From Bedellia somnulentella (lineage: Eukaryota > Arthropoda > Insecta > Lepidoptera > Bedelliidae): a stretch of 64,000 bases of DNA. The notes beneath the pieces are model-generated. The model saw only the letters and a program-made list of their open reading frames with translations, was not told where the DNA came from and did no database searches. This document shows positions 32,579 to 42,924 of this stretch, piece by piece. Numbering within the stretch: position 1 is the first letter of the stretch; each line of letters begins with the position of its first letter. A program made the position numbers and the translations under genes. Location: assembly GCA_963576735.1 (NCBI GenBank), contig OY755187.1, positions 744,001 to 808,000 on the forward strand. Direction: 5' to 3'.

Positions 32579-32586
32579 CTAATTAA

Positions 32587-33000
32587 GCAACCAAGCAAGT
32601 TAAAGTTTGTTCCGCCTTAGTAATTAATGCTTCGCAGTTAGGGTTTTTTTTTTGTTTTTGTACATCTGTATGTTCTTTGTTAGTATGTGTGATTCGGCCG
32701 TGCCTTTAGTTAAAATATGTAAATTTACACGTGTAATTGTTTTTTATTAAAATATGAAGTAAATTTTATTTTGTGTATTTTTTTTCAAGAACATATCATT
32801 CTATCAACAATCAACAATAACCTTGCATTTTTGTGTAATAATAACTAGAATTAATAAATAATATAATTCATTTAAAATTTCATTTTAAAAAAATATTTTG
32901 CGTGCGAACACCCTTAGATTGGCGGCCATGTTGTTGTCAGTTATTACGCGGAGCCGAATTCGCGGAGTGTTGAATTCGATGTGGGATGGGTGCATGGCAT
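32587..33000. other. AT-rich sequence with GGCAT repeats at its end
   Basis: There is no gene. The last ~20 bases are a short GGCAT tandem that continues into the palindrome starting at 33001. Confidence 0.4.
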
Positions 33001-33216
33001 GGCATGGCATGGCAAAGGATTTCGGTAAAGATATAGCATTTTTAATCTTATTACCATGAGTATAGAATTCATTTTACTTCATTTTGACACAACGATGCCG
33101 ACGTTCTGTCCTACCGCGGCCTCCCTCGGCATCGTTGTGTCAAAATGAATTCTATACGCATGGCAATAAGATTAAAAATGCTGTATCTATACCGAAATCC
33201 TTTGCCATGCCATGCC
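33001..33216. repeat. Long near-perfect palindrome
   Basis: Arms 33001-33101 and 33126-33216 are inverted copies separated by 24 bp. They differ mainly by a ~10-bp extra ATTTTACTTC in the left arm and a few substitutions. The arm ends are GGCATGGCATGGCAAAGG and its complement. It could be a foldback MITE or the product of an inverted duplication. No target duplication is obvious. Confidence 0.85.
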
Positions 33217-33507
33217 GGCAGTGAGCGCCGGCCCTGAGTTTCTATAAAATGAAACAATTCTAAGAACTCAGTTGAAACTAAAGTTTATAGAAATTTTACA
33301 TAAAATATCGAGATAACCATTTTTTTTCAGTACTTCAGACTGATAATTCTAATTTAATTTCCACCTTATCTGATAGTGCATATCATACGCTATTCGGAAG
33401 TGTTTTTTATTTTATGGTAGCTGCAGTAGTTCTATGGTTATTATATTTTTTCTAACAATGGTACCCGTTGCTCGGCGGACGTTTGAGGCTATACATGGCC
33501 GAGCGCT
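33217..33507. other. Right subterminal part of the 18.4-kb segment
   Basis: This is non-coding. Near the end, GGACGTTTGAGGCTATACATGG (33478-33499) repeats part of the terminal GGACGTTTGAG motif, so the terminus has an internal direct copy about 32 bp inside. Confidence 0.5.
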
Positions 33508-33526
33508 GTGGACGTTTGAGTGGTTA

Positions 33527-34124
33527 AGTCATTTGAATGCATCATAGTCCTCATTGCTTCCACAACCGTTCCGTTGTCTCTTTCAACACATCCGTTCTGG
33601 TTGGGATTATGTGGCATAGTCAATCTTTGCTTTATGCCATATTTCTGCAGTATTTTTCGCATGTTTTCATTGTCAAATTCTCCTCCATTGTCACTTAAAA
33701 GCTCTCTTACATTATGCCTTGTGGTCTGTACCTCAGCCAACATTTGCTCAAGCTTCTTATGTACATCTGACTTCTGTTTCAGAAAATAGACAAAGCGGAA
33801 TTTGCTAAAATCGTCTTTGAAGAGAACAAAATACTTGTTCTTGGATAAAGAGTTTGTAAACGGCCCGCATACATCAGCATGTATCAACTCTCCTGGTTGC
33901 TTAGCTCTTTCTCTTGTTCCAAATTTCAGTTTATGTGCTTTCCCGTACATACAACCCTCACATATTTCTCTGTCTAGCTTCAGCTTGATTCCAAGTTCTC
34001 TCTCCATTACCTTTTTCACATGTACTTTACTCTGATGAGCTAACCTCTCGTAATAAAGTTGCAGCTGGTCCTCATGTGAAATGTAGTTGATCTCTATTGG
34101 TGACTTTGGTATGATGTTTTTCAC
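33527..34124 (-). pseudogene. Copia 1 pol: integrase, front part
   Basis: This encodes the integrase zinc-binding region (LYYERLAHQ to CEGCMYGKAH, about 34020-33940) and most of the catalytic core, with Asp in LIHADVCGPF (about 33880), Asp in LLSDNGGEF (about 33690) and Glu in GCVERDNG (about 33580). At 33526 the frame meets the TA and terminus of the 18.4-kb insert. The remainder of the integrase is at 15098 and below. A break near 34125-34175 separates it from the protease segment. Confidence 0.9.
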
Positions 34125-34174
34125 GTTCAGTTTAAAAAGGCCACCTTCCTTTTGTCTTTCGCCAATAAGTAACT

Positions 34175-35411
34175 CTATCCCATGTTGCCACAGCTTACAC
34201 TCTCAGTAGTTGTTGACATGAAAAGGCTGTTATCTAACTTGTCTTGTGCTGATAGTACTGAAAATAGGTTCTTTTGTATTGAAGGCACATACCATACATC
34301 ATACAATGAGAATTTTTTCTTGCGTCCCTTTACATCAGCCTCTACGATTACAGTTCCTTTCCCAACTGCCTTGATCGTATCTTCATTTGCTGTTGTTACT
34401 GTGTGTGTATTGTTGAATTCCTCAAACGTCTGGTATAGGTCCTTTCTGTTTGTGACGTGACTCGTAGCCCCATTATCAACAAACCAATGGTCTCTATCTG
34501 CAGTATCATTTGGATTCACAATCATAAGTTCAACATTATTCACACTATTACTAGGGTCTTCTCTTGTCTTCGATGAAGTTCTATTTTCGGTGGTCGTCCG
34601 TCGGTTATCCATTTAGAGCAACCTTTTACCCTGTGACCGATTACGCCACAATAGTGACACTTGTCCTTACTCGCGTCCACCTTCTGTTTGCTTTTCTGGT
34701 TTGTATTTTTCATTCTGTTGCCTCTCATGACTAGGGCTTCTATCTTCTCTTCACTCTTGCATGATTGTGATAAAGCTCGTTCATGATTGCACAGTTGAGT
34801 CGTCAGATTCTCTACAGTTCTGTCTTCCTTTGACATCATCATCCAGCTCGATTTAAAAGAAAAATATTCTTCCGGTAAAATATCTAAAGTCTTGCAAATG
34901 AGGAACAAGTCTGGCAAATCTTCCTTCAGGTGTTCTTTCTTAAGTTCCCTGGTAAGTTCTGTCCATATGTTTTTCAGTTTGCTGACGTGAGCTGACACTT
35001 CACCTCAGGCTTGAATGCTGTAGCTGAAGAACTTCATACACAGGTCGTAAGCTTTACTTTCAGATGTACCATCGTACAGGCGGTGTAACTCTTGCCATAC
35101 TTCCGAAGCTGTAGTATATCTTAGAACTTTCTCACAGTTCTCTTGAGAGACTTTGTAGTTATAAGCAATAAGGCTGCGCCATCTGCTGACAAATATCTTT
35201 GAAAATCTTCTTCATACTTCTTTTTGTGCAAAGGATCTAATTGTTCTACTAACTCTGCAGGCTCCTCGGGTGATTTCAGCTTACCCTCAACTACATCTAT
35301 AAGCTTTAATCCTCGCAACGCAATAAGTACTTTAAATTTCCACGTAGCCCAGTTCGTCGCATGGAGCTCTCCAACTTGAATTCTGGCAGCTTCCAGGATG
35401 GTCTTCTCCAT
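34175..35411 (-). pseudogene. Copia 1 gag and protease
   Basis: Three open pieces follow the 5' LTR. The first (35411-35121) encodes the start of gag, with the copia-type block ATNWATWKFKVLIALRG. The second (34998-34540) has the rest of gag with one CCHC knuckle, CHYCGVIGHRVKGC (about 34655). The third (34612-34175) carries the protease, with WFVDNGATSH (about 34475), where the usual DSG active site reads DNG. Frameshifts separate the pieces. Confidence 0.85.
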
Positions 35412-35472
35412 TGTGAACTTTCGGTGCTAATCCTTTCTAATTTATTCCTCGATACCGACACTTACAATGTTA

Positions 35473-35486
35473 GCGCTCTACTACCA
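35473..35486 (-). other. Copia 1 primer binding site
   Basis: On the minus strand TGGTAGTAGAG follows the 5' LTR directly. It resembles the complement of the initiator tRNA-Met 3' end with one mismatch. It would prime minus-strand DNA synthesis. Confidence 0.65.
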
Positions 35487-35669
35487 CGTTAATAGATAGA
35501 TCCAGAGGAGTAAAATAAAGAATGTTGTGGAAAAATATGTGTTTACTATTCGCAGAAGATATAAAGAATACATTGTTTATAAACTTGTCACTCAAACCAA
35601 AAACGGCTATGTCAAGCCAACCATAGAGCTTAACATTTAACTTGACAAAGCAGGTCTTATATCTTAACA
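35487..35669 (-). repeat. Copia 1 5' LTR
   Basis: This 183-bp repeat is the partner of 11009-11191. It is followed on its outer side by the second TTGCA copy (35670-35674) and intron 1 sequence of the Myb-like gene. Confidence 0.92.
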
Positions 35670-35696
35670 TTGCATTCGTATTAACCAATATGATAA

Positions 35697-35775
35697 TTAT
35701 TCAACCATCTTCTCTCGTCTCCTATCAACTTTCATATGTGGCTGAGGAGTTTTTAGCTCTAAAGATCTGTCTGGC
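35697..35775 (+). repeat. Fragment of Lepidoptera-type interspersed repeat
   Basis: The segment contains TGTGGCTGAGGAGTTTTTAG and CTCTAAAGATCTGTCTGGCC, matching the 3' part of the repeat family described at 23585. Confidence 0.6.
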
Positions 35776-35799
35776 CCTTTTTAGAATTATGGCGTTGTG

Positions 35800-36480
35800 G
35801 AAGTTTTACAGAAAGTGTGATGATAATATTGAGAGAATGGTGAAAAAGAGTTATGTGGTTAATGGAACATTGAATAGTGTAATGTCTAATCAGATGTTGT
35901 CTGAAAATAGGAGGAGGCAAAATTGGTAGTAGTTGCAGGGGTTCATTGATTGAAATAGATTGGGGAAGACAATCTATGCCAGAGTGGCAGTGCATGATGC
36001 TGTTCTAGTTTGTATGTTTATGTAGGACATGCAAATGTTGGGTGTTGCAGTAGAACCATGGAATTAGATGAAATGCAGTAGAGATGAGGTCCCTCAGAAA
36101 ATATTTTTGTTGAAATTAGGGTATGTGATAGAGGCAGAAATAATCTGATTTGTGAAAGGAGCTGTGGGAAAGATGTTATTGTGGAAAACATAGAAATAGG
36201 GTCATCAAGGTGGTTTGGACATAAAGAGAATGGATGGTTGTAAATTGGTATGATAGAGATCTTTAAAGCAAATGTGGAAGGTAATGTTAGTTGAGTTCAA
36301 CCACGGAGGACACATTTGGATGTGTTCATAAAGGCATGTGTTAGAATATGAAGAATAAAAGAGCATAATTGTATGAAAAGATTCATGGACTAGAAACACA
36401 CCTAAAAAGGATAACCAGAATCATTCAAAGTGAAAATCTATTGGCTCTGCCTACCCCGATAGAAAATATTGGCTTGAGTA
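35800..36480 (+). pseudogene. RTE-like LINE relic
   Basis: Scattered coding remnants read VNGTLNSVMSNQMLSE (about 35865), WFGHKERM (about 36210) and a C-terminal QPRRTHLDV (about 36298), in several frames. These are characteristic C-terminal blocks of RTE-like insect LINEs. Numerous stops and frameshifts make it an old relic within intron 1 of the Myb-like gene. Confidence 0.65.
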
Positions 36481-36842
36481 TATAATAATAATATAAATGT
36501 TTTTATTTGTCTCTTCTGCACAAAAAATTTGAAAAATTACCACAACAATAGGAAAGAAGTATCAATATCCAAACAAAATATAAGATATAATGGTACAGCT
36601 TGGTCTATCCACTACAAGCAAATAGCTCCGGTCTTCAGCTCTGACCAGACCTTAATATTATATTCAAAACTAACTTAGAACTAATTTCAATGCACTTAAA
36701 CTCATGTATGTATGAAACACAGTTTGTATATTTGTAATGTAAATCTTTATTTACCCTTATATAGCTTAATGAGATGAAGAAAAATTATGATGCTTCATTC
36801 AACATAATCTGAATGTTTAAGTTGTTATAATTCATGGTTTAG
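36481..36842. other. Intron 1 remainder of the Myb-like gene
   Basis: AT-rich intronic sequence ends at the acceptor TTTAG (36842). I recognise no other feature. Confidence 0.5.
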
Positions 36843-37022
36843 ACTTGGCGAGATTTAAAAAAGAAGGCGAGAGAAGAAAACGCGGCTTTTCTAAGGGCAG
36901 CTGCACAAACAGGAAACTTAGTGCCAATCCCTGAAGTTTCTGAAGTGTCATCTAAAATATTAGGACTCTTAGGCACAGAGTCCTCAGCAGGGATTGGACC
37001 AGCTGAGTCAGGAATCAGCCAG
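36843..37022 (+). CDS. Myb/SANT-like DNA-binding gene, exon 2
   Basis: The 180-base exon sits between an AG at 36841-36842 and a donor GTGATA at 37023, both phase 0, and is open in one frame. It begins TWRDLKKKAREENAAFLRAA, the end of the third helix and basic tail of a Myb/SANT-like domain, and continues into a Ser/Gly-rich linker with VPIPEVSEVSSKILGLLG. It joins exon 1 (ending at 10996) in phase 0. Confidence 0.8.
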
Positions 37023-37119
37023 GTGATACATTGCAATAATTTAAAATAAGTGTTTGTGTTGTACTTGTAGGATGTGTGTAACCAAAATATAATTTGTTTG
37101 GTTATGTTATGTGCAACAT

Positions 37120-38448
37120 AATACTTTTACACAAAAAGGGCGATAGGTCAGATATTGGGAACTATCGTCCTATAAGTTTAGTGTCACATATTTACAAATT
37201 ATTTATAAAAACGATACAAAACCGCATCATTGATCAATTAGACTCCTACCAGCCACCCGAGCAGGCTGGCTTTCGACCCGGCTACTCTACAACTGACCAC
37301 TTACATACACTAAATCAGATTATAGAGAAACACAATGAATTTAATAAGAAACTCTACTTCGCCTTTGTAGACTACTCAAAAGCTTTTGACAGCATCTCAC
37401 ACTCAGCAATTATATCCGCTCTAAATAACCAGAACATCAATCCCACTTATATTAGCATTATTCAAGCAGTATACAACCAAAGCACAGCCAATATCAAAAT
37501 ATCAGCATCCTCAGGCCCGTCATTCCAAATAGAAAGAGGTGTGAAACAGGGAGACCCTCTGTCTCCAAAATTATTCACTAGTACCCTCGAAGAGGTCTTC
37601 TAAAAGTTGGCAGTTTCTTGGCAAAACAGGGGCATTGCCGTCGGCGACCGAAGGCTGAAAAACCTTCGGTTCGCCGACGACATTGTACTGTTTGCATCAT
37701 CTCCATCGGAACTCGAGAAAATGCTTCAAGAACTGAGCACTGCTAGCCTTGAGGTTGGACTGAAGATGAACCGGTCAAAAACCCAACAAATGACCAACGG
37801 CGCAAAGTGCAAGGTAGTGGTCGATGGGCAGGAAATACAATACGTCGACGAGTACATCTACTTGGGCCAGATAGTGTCCTTCGCAAACAGGCAGGACAAA
37901 GAAATTGAACGACGCGTTTCGAACGCCCCTGGAAGAGCTACTGGTCCATGAAGAAGCTGATGAAGGGTAACCTTCCGTTAACCCTGAAGCGCAAACTTGT
38001 CGACATGTGCATCCTGCCAATCCTAACTTGCGGCGCACAAACGTGGTCATTGACCGAACGTCAAAAGTCCAAACTTAAGGTTTGCCAGCGAGCAATGGAG
38101 CGCAGTATTCTGGGTGTCAAACGCACAGATCGCATTCGAAACACCACACTGCGCTCAAAAACTGGGATCGCTGATGTAGGAGTTCAGACTGCCAAACTCA
38201 AGTGGACCTGGGCCGGACACGTCTGTCGAATGCATCCGGAAAAATGGGCTAAAACAGCCACTGAATGGGTGCCTACAGATGGGCACCGGCGTAGGGGAAG
38301 GCCTAGGAGGAGATGGAGGGACGACCTGGACAGGTTTGATCCAGGGTGATGGTGTATAGCCTCAGATAGAGATGTGTGGGCTCAAAATTGTGAGGCCTTT
38401 GCCCAGCAGTGGGAAATGAATTAGGCTATAATAATAATAATAATAATT
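37120..38448 (+). pseudogene. RTE-like LINE, 5'-truncated, in Myb intron 2
   Basis: The RT domain starts abruptly at HKKGDRSDIGNYRPIS (about 37131). It has the catalytic Asp in FVDYSKAFDS (about 37362), GVKQGDPLSP (about 37540) and FADDIVLF (about 37672), then the C-terminal block CILPILTCGAQTWSLTE (about 38008) and RRGRPRRRWRDDL. A TAA at 37601 and a one-base insertion near 37928 break the frame. The tail is an ATA repeat (38428-38448). The endonuclease is missing. Confidence 0.88.
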
Positions 38449-39091
38449 GTTTATGTGCATGGCTGAGTTATTCTAAATGATGATTATAATACATTATAAT
38501 CATACAATGTGGTGTTGAGAGTGCATAATTTGAAAGCACTGTCCTAGCAAAATATGGATACTGTAAATTTGTGAAAGGTGTTTTGATGGGGCTGGGGCCG
38601 TGCCTAATCAATCATCAAATGTCTAAGTTTACTTGTACAACACCCAAGGGACAGGAATGGTAAAGTGCTATTCTAAGCTGAAACAACATCTATTACAATA
38701 AGTATGCCTTAAAACACTAATCAGGTAACCTTAATGCCATATGTACTTTCTATTCTTATAAATAAAGATTATTTATTTATTTATTCTGGATAAACAACAG
38801 ACACAGACTAAATACAATATTTCTTATTAAATTACATGGTGGAATCAGTCTGTATCAGACCTGTACATCACAAAATATACACATTTCTATTATTATTCTA
38901 TTTATCTTATCATTATAAACATATTGGAAAAACTTATATGAAACTTCACTTTGTATAAAATATATAATCAGCATTTAAACAGAATAAAGATTTTACCACT
39001 ACATTGATTGTGTTTGTACATGTGTGTATGTGTAGCTGTGTAATGTAAATGGAATTTACAGTATTTTAATATTTGTATCTGCTTTATTTAG
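38449..39091. other. Intron 2 remainder of the Myb-like gene
   Basis: AT-rich sequence holds several AATAAA-like strings and ends at the acceptor TTTATTTAG (39091). No gene is seen. Confidence 0.5.
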
Positions 39092-39522
39092 GGTTCATCA
39101 AGTTCCTTCCAAACAATTTCTGTTCCCACTTCCTCTCCATCCGGTCTTCAATCTTTTCCCCAACCTTCCTATATCATAAATTTAACTCTACCTCCAACAC
39201 AATTCCAAGATGCCTCTCCCTCTATTACTTCTGACTGTCTTCCAAAATCTTTTTCAATCAGTGAACCTCCACGATTATTATCAATTTCTCCTCCTCCTCT
39301 TGAATCAATTTCTCCTCCGCTTGAATCACCTTTAATTATTTCTACAGAATTATACTCGCCCAATCCTAACCCCAATCCTCACTCAAATCCTAACCTAACC
39401 CCCCATCCACCAGCTCCAAATCAGGAAAAGGAAAAAAAGAGGGAACCCTAAACCACCTAGAGTGGTTCCGGATAAGTTTATCCAGCTGCAGGTGGAAAGC
39501 AATGAAATTGCCAAAGAAAAAT

Positions 39523-40796
39523 CCGGCTATTCCCAGTAGTCTTACTCGATAGTCTTACCAGTAGGACTATTGGGATTTTTTGTCCCAATAGACTTACTAG
39601 TAAGACTATTGGGAAAATAATTCCCAGTAGTCTTACTAACCAATCAAAACTTTTTGGTACCTCTAAATGTTCCAACTTTTATGTAGACCAAATAAGATTA
39701 ATAGACATACCTCCTTAGTGAAATTGAATGTATGATTTTAAATCGAATATTTTTTTTGGCTGATTTCCTGTCACATTATATTTTATTGAGGTGTATTCGC
39801 CATGAACTAAATAATTTTCAATATGCATGGGAATGGGTTTGTGGTTGTAATATATTTTCCGCCAAAATACAGTCCTCAAAATGTAAAATAACTATGTATT
39901 TATAGTATATTTTTTGTCATTTTTTGTATTTAAAGTACCAGGGTATCATAAACATAAAAGCAGCATAAATAAAAAAGCTTATTGGTTTTATACAAAATTA
40001 TCATTTGGAGTTTATCAAAATCAGAATTAGAGAATAATCAGACAGTAGAATCAACCAAAAGATGTCCACAGGTGGAGAAAGGCTCTTCCGAAAGATCTCC
40101 ATAAAAACCGGTTCTGTGCTGCCCAAAAAATTTATCACGACGAAGTCGTCGATCAACCTTATGGGAAACCTACGTAAACACGTTTTGCATGGACAGTGTA
40201 CTCACGTGATAGGGGGCAGGCCTATCGCCGTTTTGTACGAATACACTGTCACATGACTAAGTACAACTCAGCCATGTGGGTTTCCTCACGATGTTTTCCC
40301 TCACCGTTAGCAACCATGATAAATTAACCACACATATGACTTTAGAAAAGACAAATTGGTGTAGGCCCGTCCCAGGATTGGAACTCACGCCCTTCTGTTT
40401 TTCGGGCGGGTGTTCTACCCACTGGACTATCATGTTTCCTGGTACTTCAATTGAAAGTTAAATTTACGTACATTTTTATAGCTGCTTGTTATAATTTCTC
40501 ATTTATCAAAATAATAGAAAAAAATCGTGTCTAAAATGTACATTCCTTAGTAATAAATCAGCAAAACTGAAAATTACAAACAAGTGTTGTAAGCGTTGTT
40601 TGTATTAAATATATTAATAAGGTACTGTCTATGTCTAATAGTTATGAGGCCTATATTTCTAAAACAAAATGTCAAGTAAGACTAATGGGAAAAATACGCC
40701 ATAGACAATGTCCTACTTTCGGTAAGACTATTGGGAATAAAAATCCCATTAGTCCTACTGGTAAGACTATCCAGTAAGACTACTGGGAATAGCCGG
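39523..40796. mobile_element. TIR MITE with 6-bp duplication in Myb exon 3
   Basis: Terminal inverted repeats of about 56 bp start CCGGCTATTCCCAGTAGTCT at 39523 and end at 40796, with two or three mismatches. The 6-bp duplication AAAAAT is at 39517-39522 and 40797-40802. Just inside the ends are alternating inverted CCCAATAGTCTTAC-type blocks that could fold into several hairpins. There is no coding capacity. The superfamily is not assigned. Confidence 0.88.
40180..40437 (-). mobile_element. tRNA-derived SINE, minus orientation, 3'-truncated
   Basis: The copy matches the body and tRNA head of the family (head at the right end, about 40370-40437), but its 3' third and tail are missing on the left side. 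It lies inside the MITE. Confidence 0.85.
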
Positions 40797-41189
40797 AAAA
40801 ATCGTCCACCAATCAAGTAATTATTTGCTTTATTTATGTATTGGAATTTTATTTGAGGGAGGTTGGTTTGATTATTTTAAATAAATATAATCAGATTTCT
40901 CATCTTGTATTAGTGATACTGATGATGAGATGACGGGTGTTGTATGTCCATATTAAAATGATAAATAATGTCCTTTCCCGATTTTAGCAAATACTGCCTT
41001 CGGGGCTAACTTGAGATAGGAATAGTATTTCTATATACTTTAAGTGTTAGTATTTTGTATCTTGCCATCTTAATGGGATAAGCACAGATTATCAATTGCT
41101 TGTCTTCCTAAGATCTCCCTGCATGATACTGACAGACCACACACTTCATTTCCATACTCTTTCATTCTTGTAAATTATTTTTATCCTTA

Positions 41190-41405
41190 CACACATGTGG
41201 CTATGAATGCCAAGTAGGGTTAGCCAGAGCTTCAGAAGTTGAGTGGGGAAAAGATAGTAAAATGCCATCCACTCATCATCTGCTGGTATGGGTCTCCAAC
41301 CCCATCGCCCAAAAATCACTTAAAAAGTCCCAATATCCTTAGTAGCCTCTTACATTCACCCACGGGAAGAAATGGGGTAGTGCTATTTTAAGCCGACGCT
41401 ACACA
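41190..41405 (-). repeat. Lepidoptera-type interspersed repeat, minus copy
   Basis: The reverse complement carries the family core (GAATGTAAGAGGCTACTAAG, and CCCATTTCTTCCCGTGGGTG). It lies in intron 3 of the Myb-like gene. Confidence 0.75.
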
Positions 41406-41482
41406 GCAGTTATCTACTCTAATATTATAAAGAGAAAAAGAGAGTTGGGGCAGCTAGTACATGGTATATTACTTAATTTCAG

Positions 41483-41572
41483 AACATATTGCAGCAGTTA
41501 AATCTGAGAAATATATTGCTCATGCAACAAATGAAACAAAATAGGAGAAGGTATACTTTTTATCTATTTTAA
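41483..41572 (+). CDS. Myb-like gene, last exon
   Basis: After an acceptor AATTTCAG (41482), phase 0 reading gives a Gln/Leu/Met-rich helical tail (NILQQLNLRNILLMQQMKQN) and a TAA at 41570-41572. Such a tail is usual for proteins of this type, but the exon is short and the other frame after the acceptor is also open for 20 codons. Confidence 0.55.
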   Translation, partial: NILQQLNLRNILLMQQMKQNRRRYTFYLF

Positions 41573-41754
41573 TTATTAAAGTGAGTATTAACTATCTCTC
41601 TTCTCCTAGCTTCACCTTGCCTCAGTAAATTTAGAGGATTGCCCATATCTGGAAAATTCATGTCTAAAATCAGAAAAATTTTTATTTATCAACTTAATAA
41701 TTAGAAAGATAAAGGTGATGCAGCAGAAGGCGAATTAACCATCTTTATCATATA

Positions 41755-41995
41755 AACATACATATACTCACGGCTGTAAATCCCTAGAAGGGGTAGCCAG
41801 AGCTAAGGAACTAGAAGTTCCTCGGCCACTTTTGGAAAGTTGAGTGGGGAAAAGATGGTAAAATAAAGGTTGTTGGTGATGGGTCTCAACCGCATCGCCC
41901 AAAAATCCCTTTATAGCCCCAATACCGTTCGTCGCCTCTTACGTACACCCACCGGAAGTAATGGGGTAGTCCTATTCTAAACCGACATATCAGCA
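41755..41995 (-). repeat. Lepidoptera-type interspersed repeat, minus copy with tail
   Basis: A nearly complete minus copy has its CATA/TATG-type tail at 41755-41770 and its head near 41995. It lies between the 3' ends of the two convergent Harbinger genes. Confidence 0.8.
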
Positions 41996-42450
41996 TACTA
42001 TCTTATAATACAATTTTGAGTATTTAATATGAATGATATAGTAAAAATACGCAGTTTTTCCTGAAGTCCAACATAATATTGTACAAGACAGCACTGGCGT
42101 ATATAACAGATGCTGCATTTTCAGGTGCATAATGCAATGAACGATCAATGCCTAAACACCAAAATGTCCCTTTTAAGCGGCCATTAGTACGTTCCACAAC
42201 ATTTCTGGATGCACAATGCCATTTAGTATATTGCTCTTCAAGGCTTCCAGGCGCAGCATCTAATATTGGAGTCATAAGCCATGGTTCCAGGGCGCAACCA
42301 GAGTCACCTTAAATGAAAAAATAACTATTTTATTTTGTTCCAAAAAAGCAGAATGGAATTTACGTTTCTGAACAATCATTGTTGTGCAGACATTGAAATC
42401 CTGTTGCTCCTTGCAAACATAAAGATGTTTAATCACTTAATTAGACTTAT

Positions 42451-42827
42451 GCGACATGATAGTCCAGTGGGTAAGAACACCCGCCCGAAAAACAGAAGGG
42501 CGTGAGTACACTGTGATCCTGGGACGGGCCTACACCAATTTGTCTTTTCTAAAGTCATATGTGTGGTTAGTTTATCATGGTTGCTAACGGTGAGGAAAAA
42601 CATCGTGAGGAAACCCACATGGCTGAGTTGTACTTAGTCATGTGACAGTGTATTCGTACAAAATGGCGATAGGCCTACCCCCTATCACGTGAGTACACTG
42701 TCTAAGCAAAACGTGGGTACCTTCTCTGGAAACTAGATGGCGCTTGCCATGTGAGTTCAGGAGTATTGGTACCTCTGCCAACCCCTTCGGGGATAAAACG
42801 GCGTGAACGTTTATGTTATGTTATGTT
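42451..42827 (+). mobile_element. tRNA-derived SINE in intron 4 of the HARBI1-like gene
   Basis: This is a complete plus copy with a TTATG tail (about 42810-42827). The 9-bp duplication TAGACTTAT lies at 42442-42450 and 42828-42836. Its box B region is partly altered, replaced by a GAGTACACTGT sequence that elsewhere belongs to the body. Confidence 0.9.
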
Positions 42828-42924
42828 TAGACTTATTATAAATAATACTTTTATGCTACAATGCTAGTCTTATTCGTGCTTTTTTAATCATATCTTTTTG
42901 GTGAAGATTCACTCTTTAGTGCCA

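Larger units (their letters stand above)
15101..33524. mobile_element. 18.4-kb TIR-bounded segment with TA duplication
   Basis: Perfect 17-bp inverted ends (ACCACTCAAACGTCCAC at 15101-15117; complement at 33508-33524) are flanked by TA on both sides (15099-15100, 33525-33526). Removing the segment and one TA restores the integrase reading frame of copia 1, which is strong evidence for a single insertion event. The left end has subterminal repeats with the core CGTAACTA (15117, 15157), and a related inverted motif occurs at about 20868-20905. The family is not one I can name. TA targets suggest a Tc1/mariner-like mechanism, but I see no matching transposase. Candidate own genes are at 16801-18510 and 21800-23043; the rest is largely nested elements. 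Confidence 0.8.
11009..35669 (-). mobile_element. Copia-type LTR retrotransposon (copia 1), split by an 18.4-kb insertion
   Basis: Two 183-bp LTRs (11009-11191 and 35487-35669) in the same minus orientation differ at about nine positions by eye. They are bounded by the same 5-bp duplication, TTGCA (11004-11008 and 35670-35674). Next to the 5' LTR is a primer site resembling the 3' end of initiator tRNA-Met (35473-35486), and next to the 3' LTR a purine tract (about 11192-11204). Gag, protease and the front of integrase lie at 33527-35411; the rest of pol lies at 11302-15098. Without the inserts the element would be a little over 4.5 kb. It sits in intron 1 of the Harbinger Myb-like gene. Confidence 0.93.
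39092..40816 (+). pseudogene. Myb-like gene, exon 3, interrupted by a MITE
   Basis: The exon starts in phase 0 after AG 39091 and encodes a Ser/Pro-rich region with repeats such as LESISPPLES and NPNPNPHSNP. A one-base slip in an A run (about 39430-39440) shifts the frame; the continuing frame reads the basic RGNPKPPRVVP and a helical KFIQLQVESNEIAKE. At 39522 a 1274-bp MITE interrupts the coding sequence. After it, 40803-40816 completes the exon to donor GTAATT at 40817, still phase 0. Slip and MITE each inactivate the gene. Confidence 0.75.

Noticed and set aside
15099..33526. TAA or TTAA as the duplicated target of the 18.4-kb segment.
   Set aside because: Only TA gives symmetrical inverted ends and restores the copia frame; TAA would leave one unmatched T, and TTAA is absent at the left.
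36839..37036. Minus-strand 65-residue ORF.
   Set aside because: It is antisense to Myb exon 2, which has splice sites and a recognisable domain tail.
37948..38349. Separate host gene of 133 residues with an Arg-rich end.
   Set aside because: It is the C-terminus of the RTE-like LINE after a one-base frameshift; the RRGRPRRRWRDD end is typical of those LINEs.
39169..39375. Minus-strand Gly-rich ORF.
   Set aside because: It is the antisense of the Ser/Pro-rich exon 3 of the Myb-like gene.
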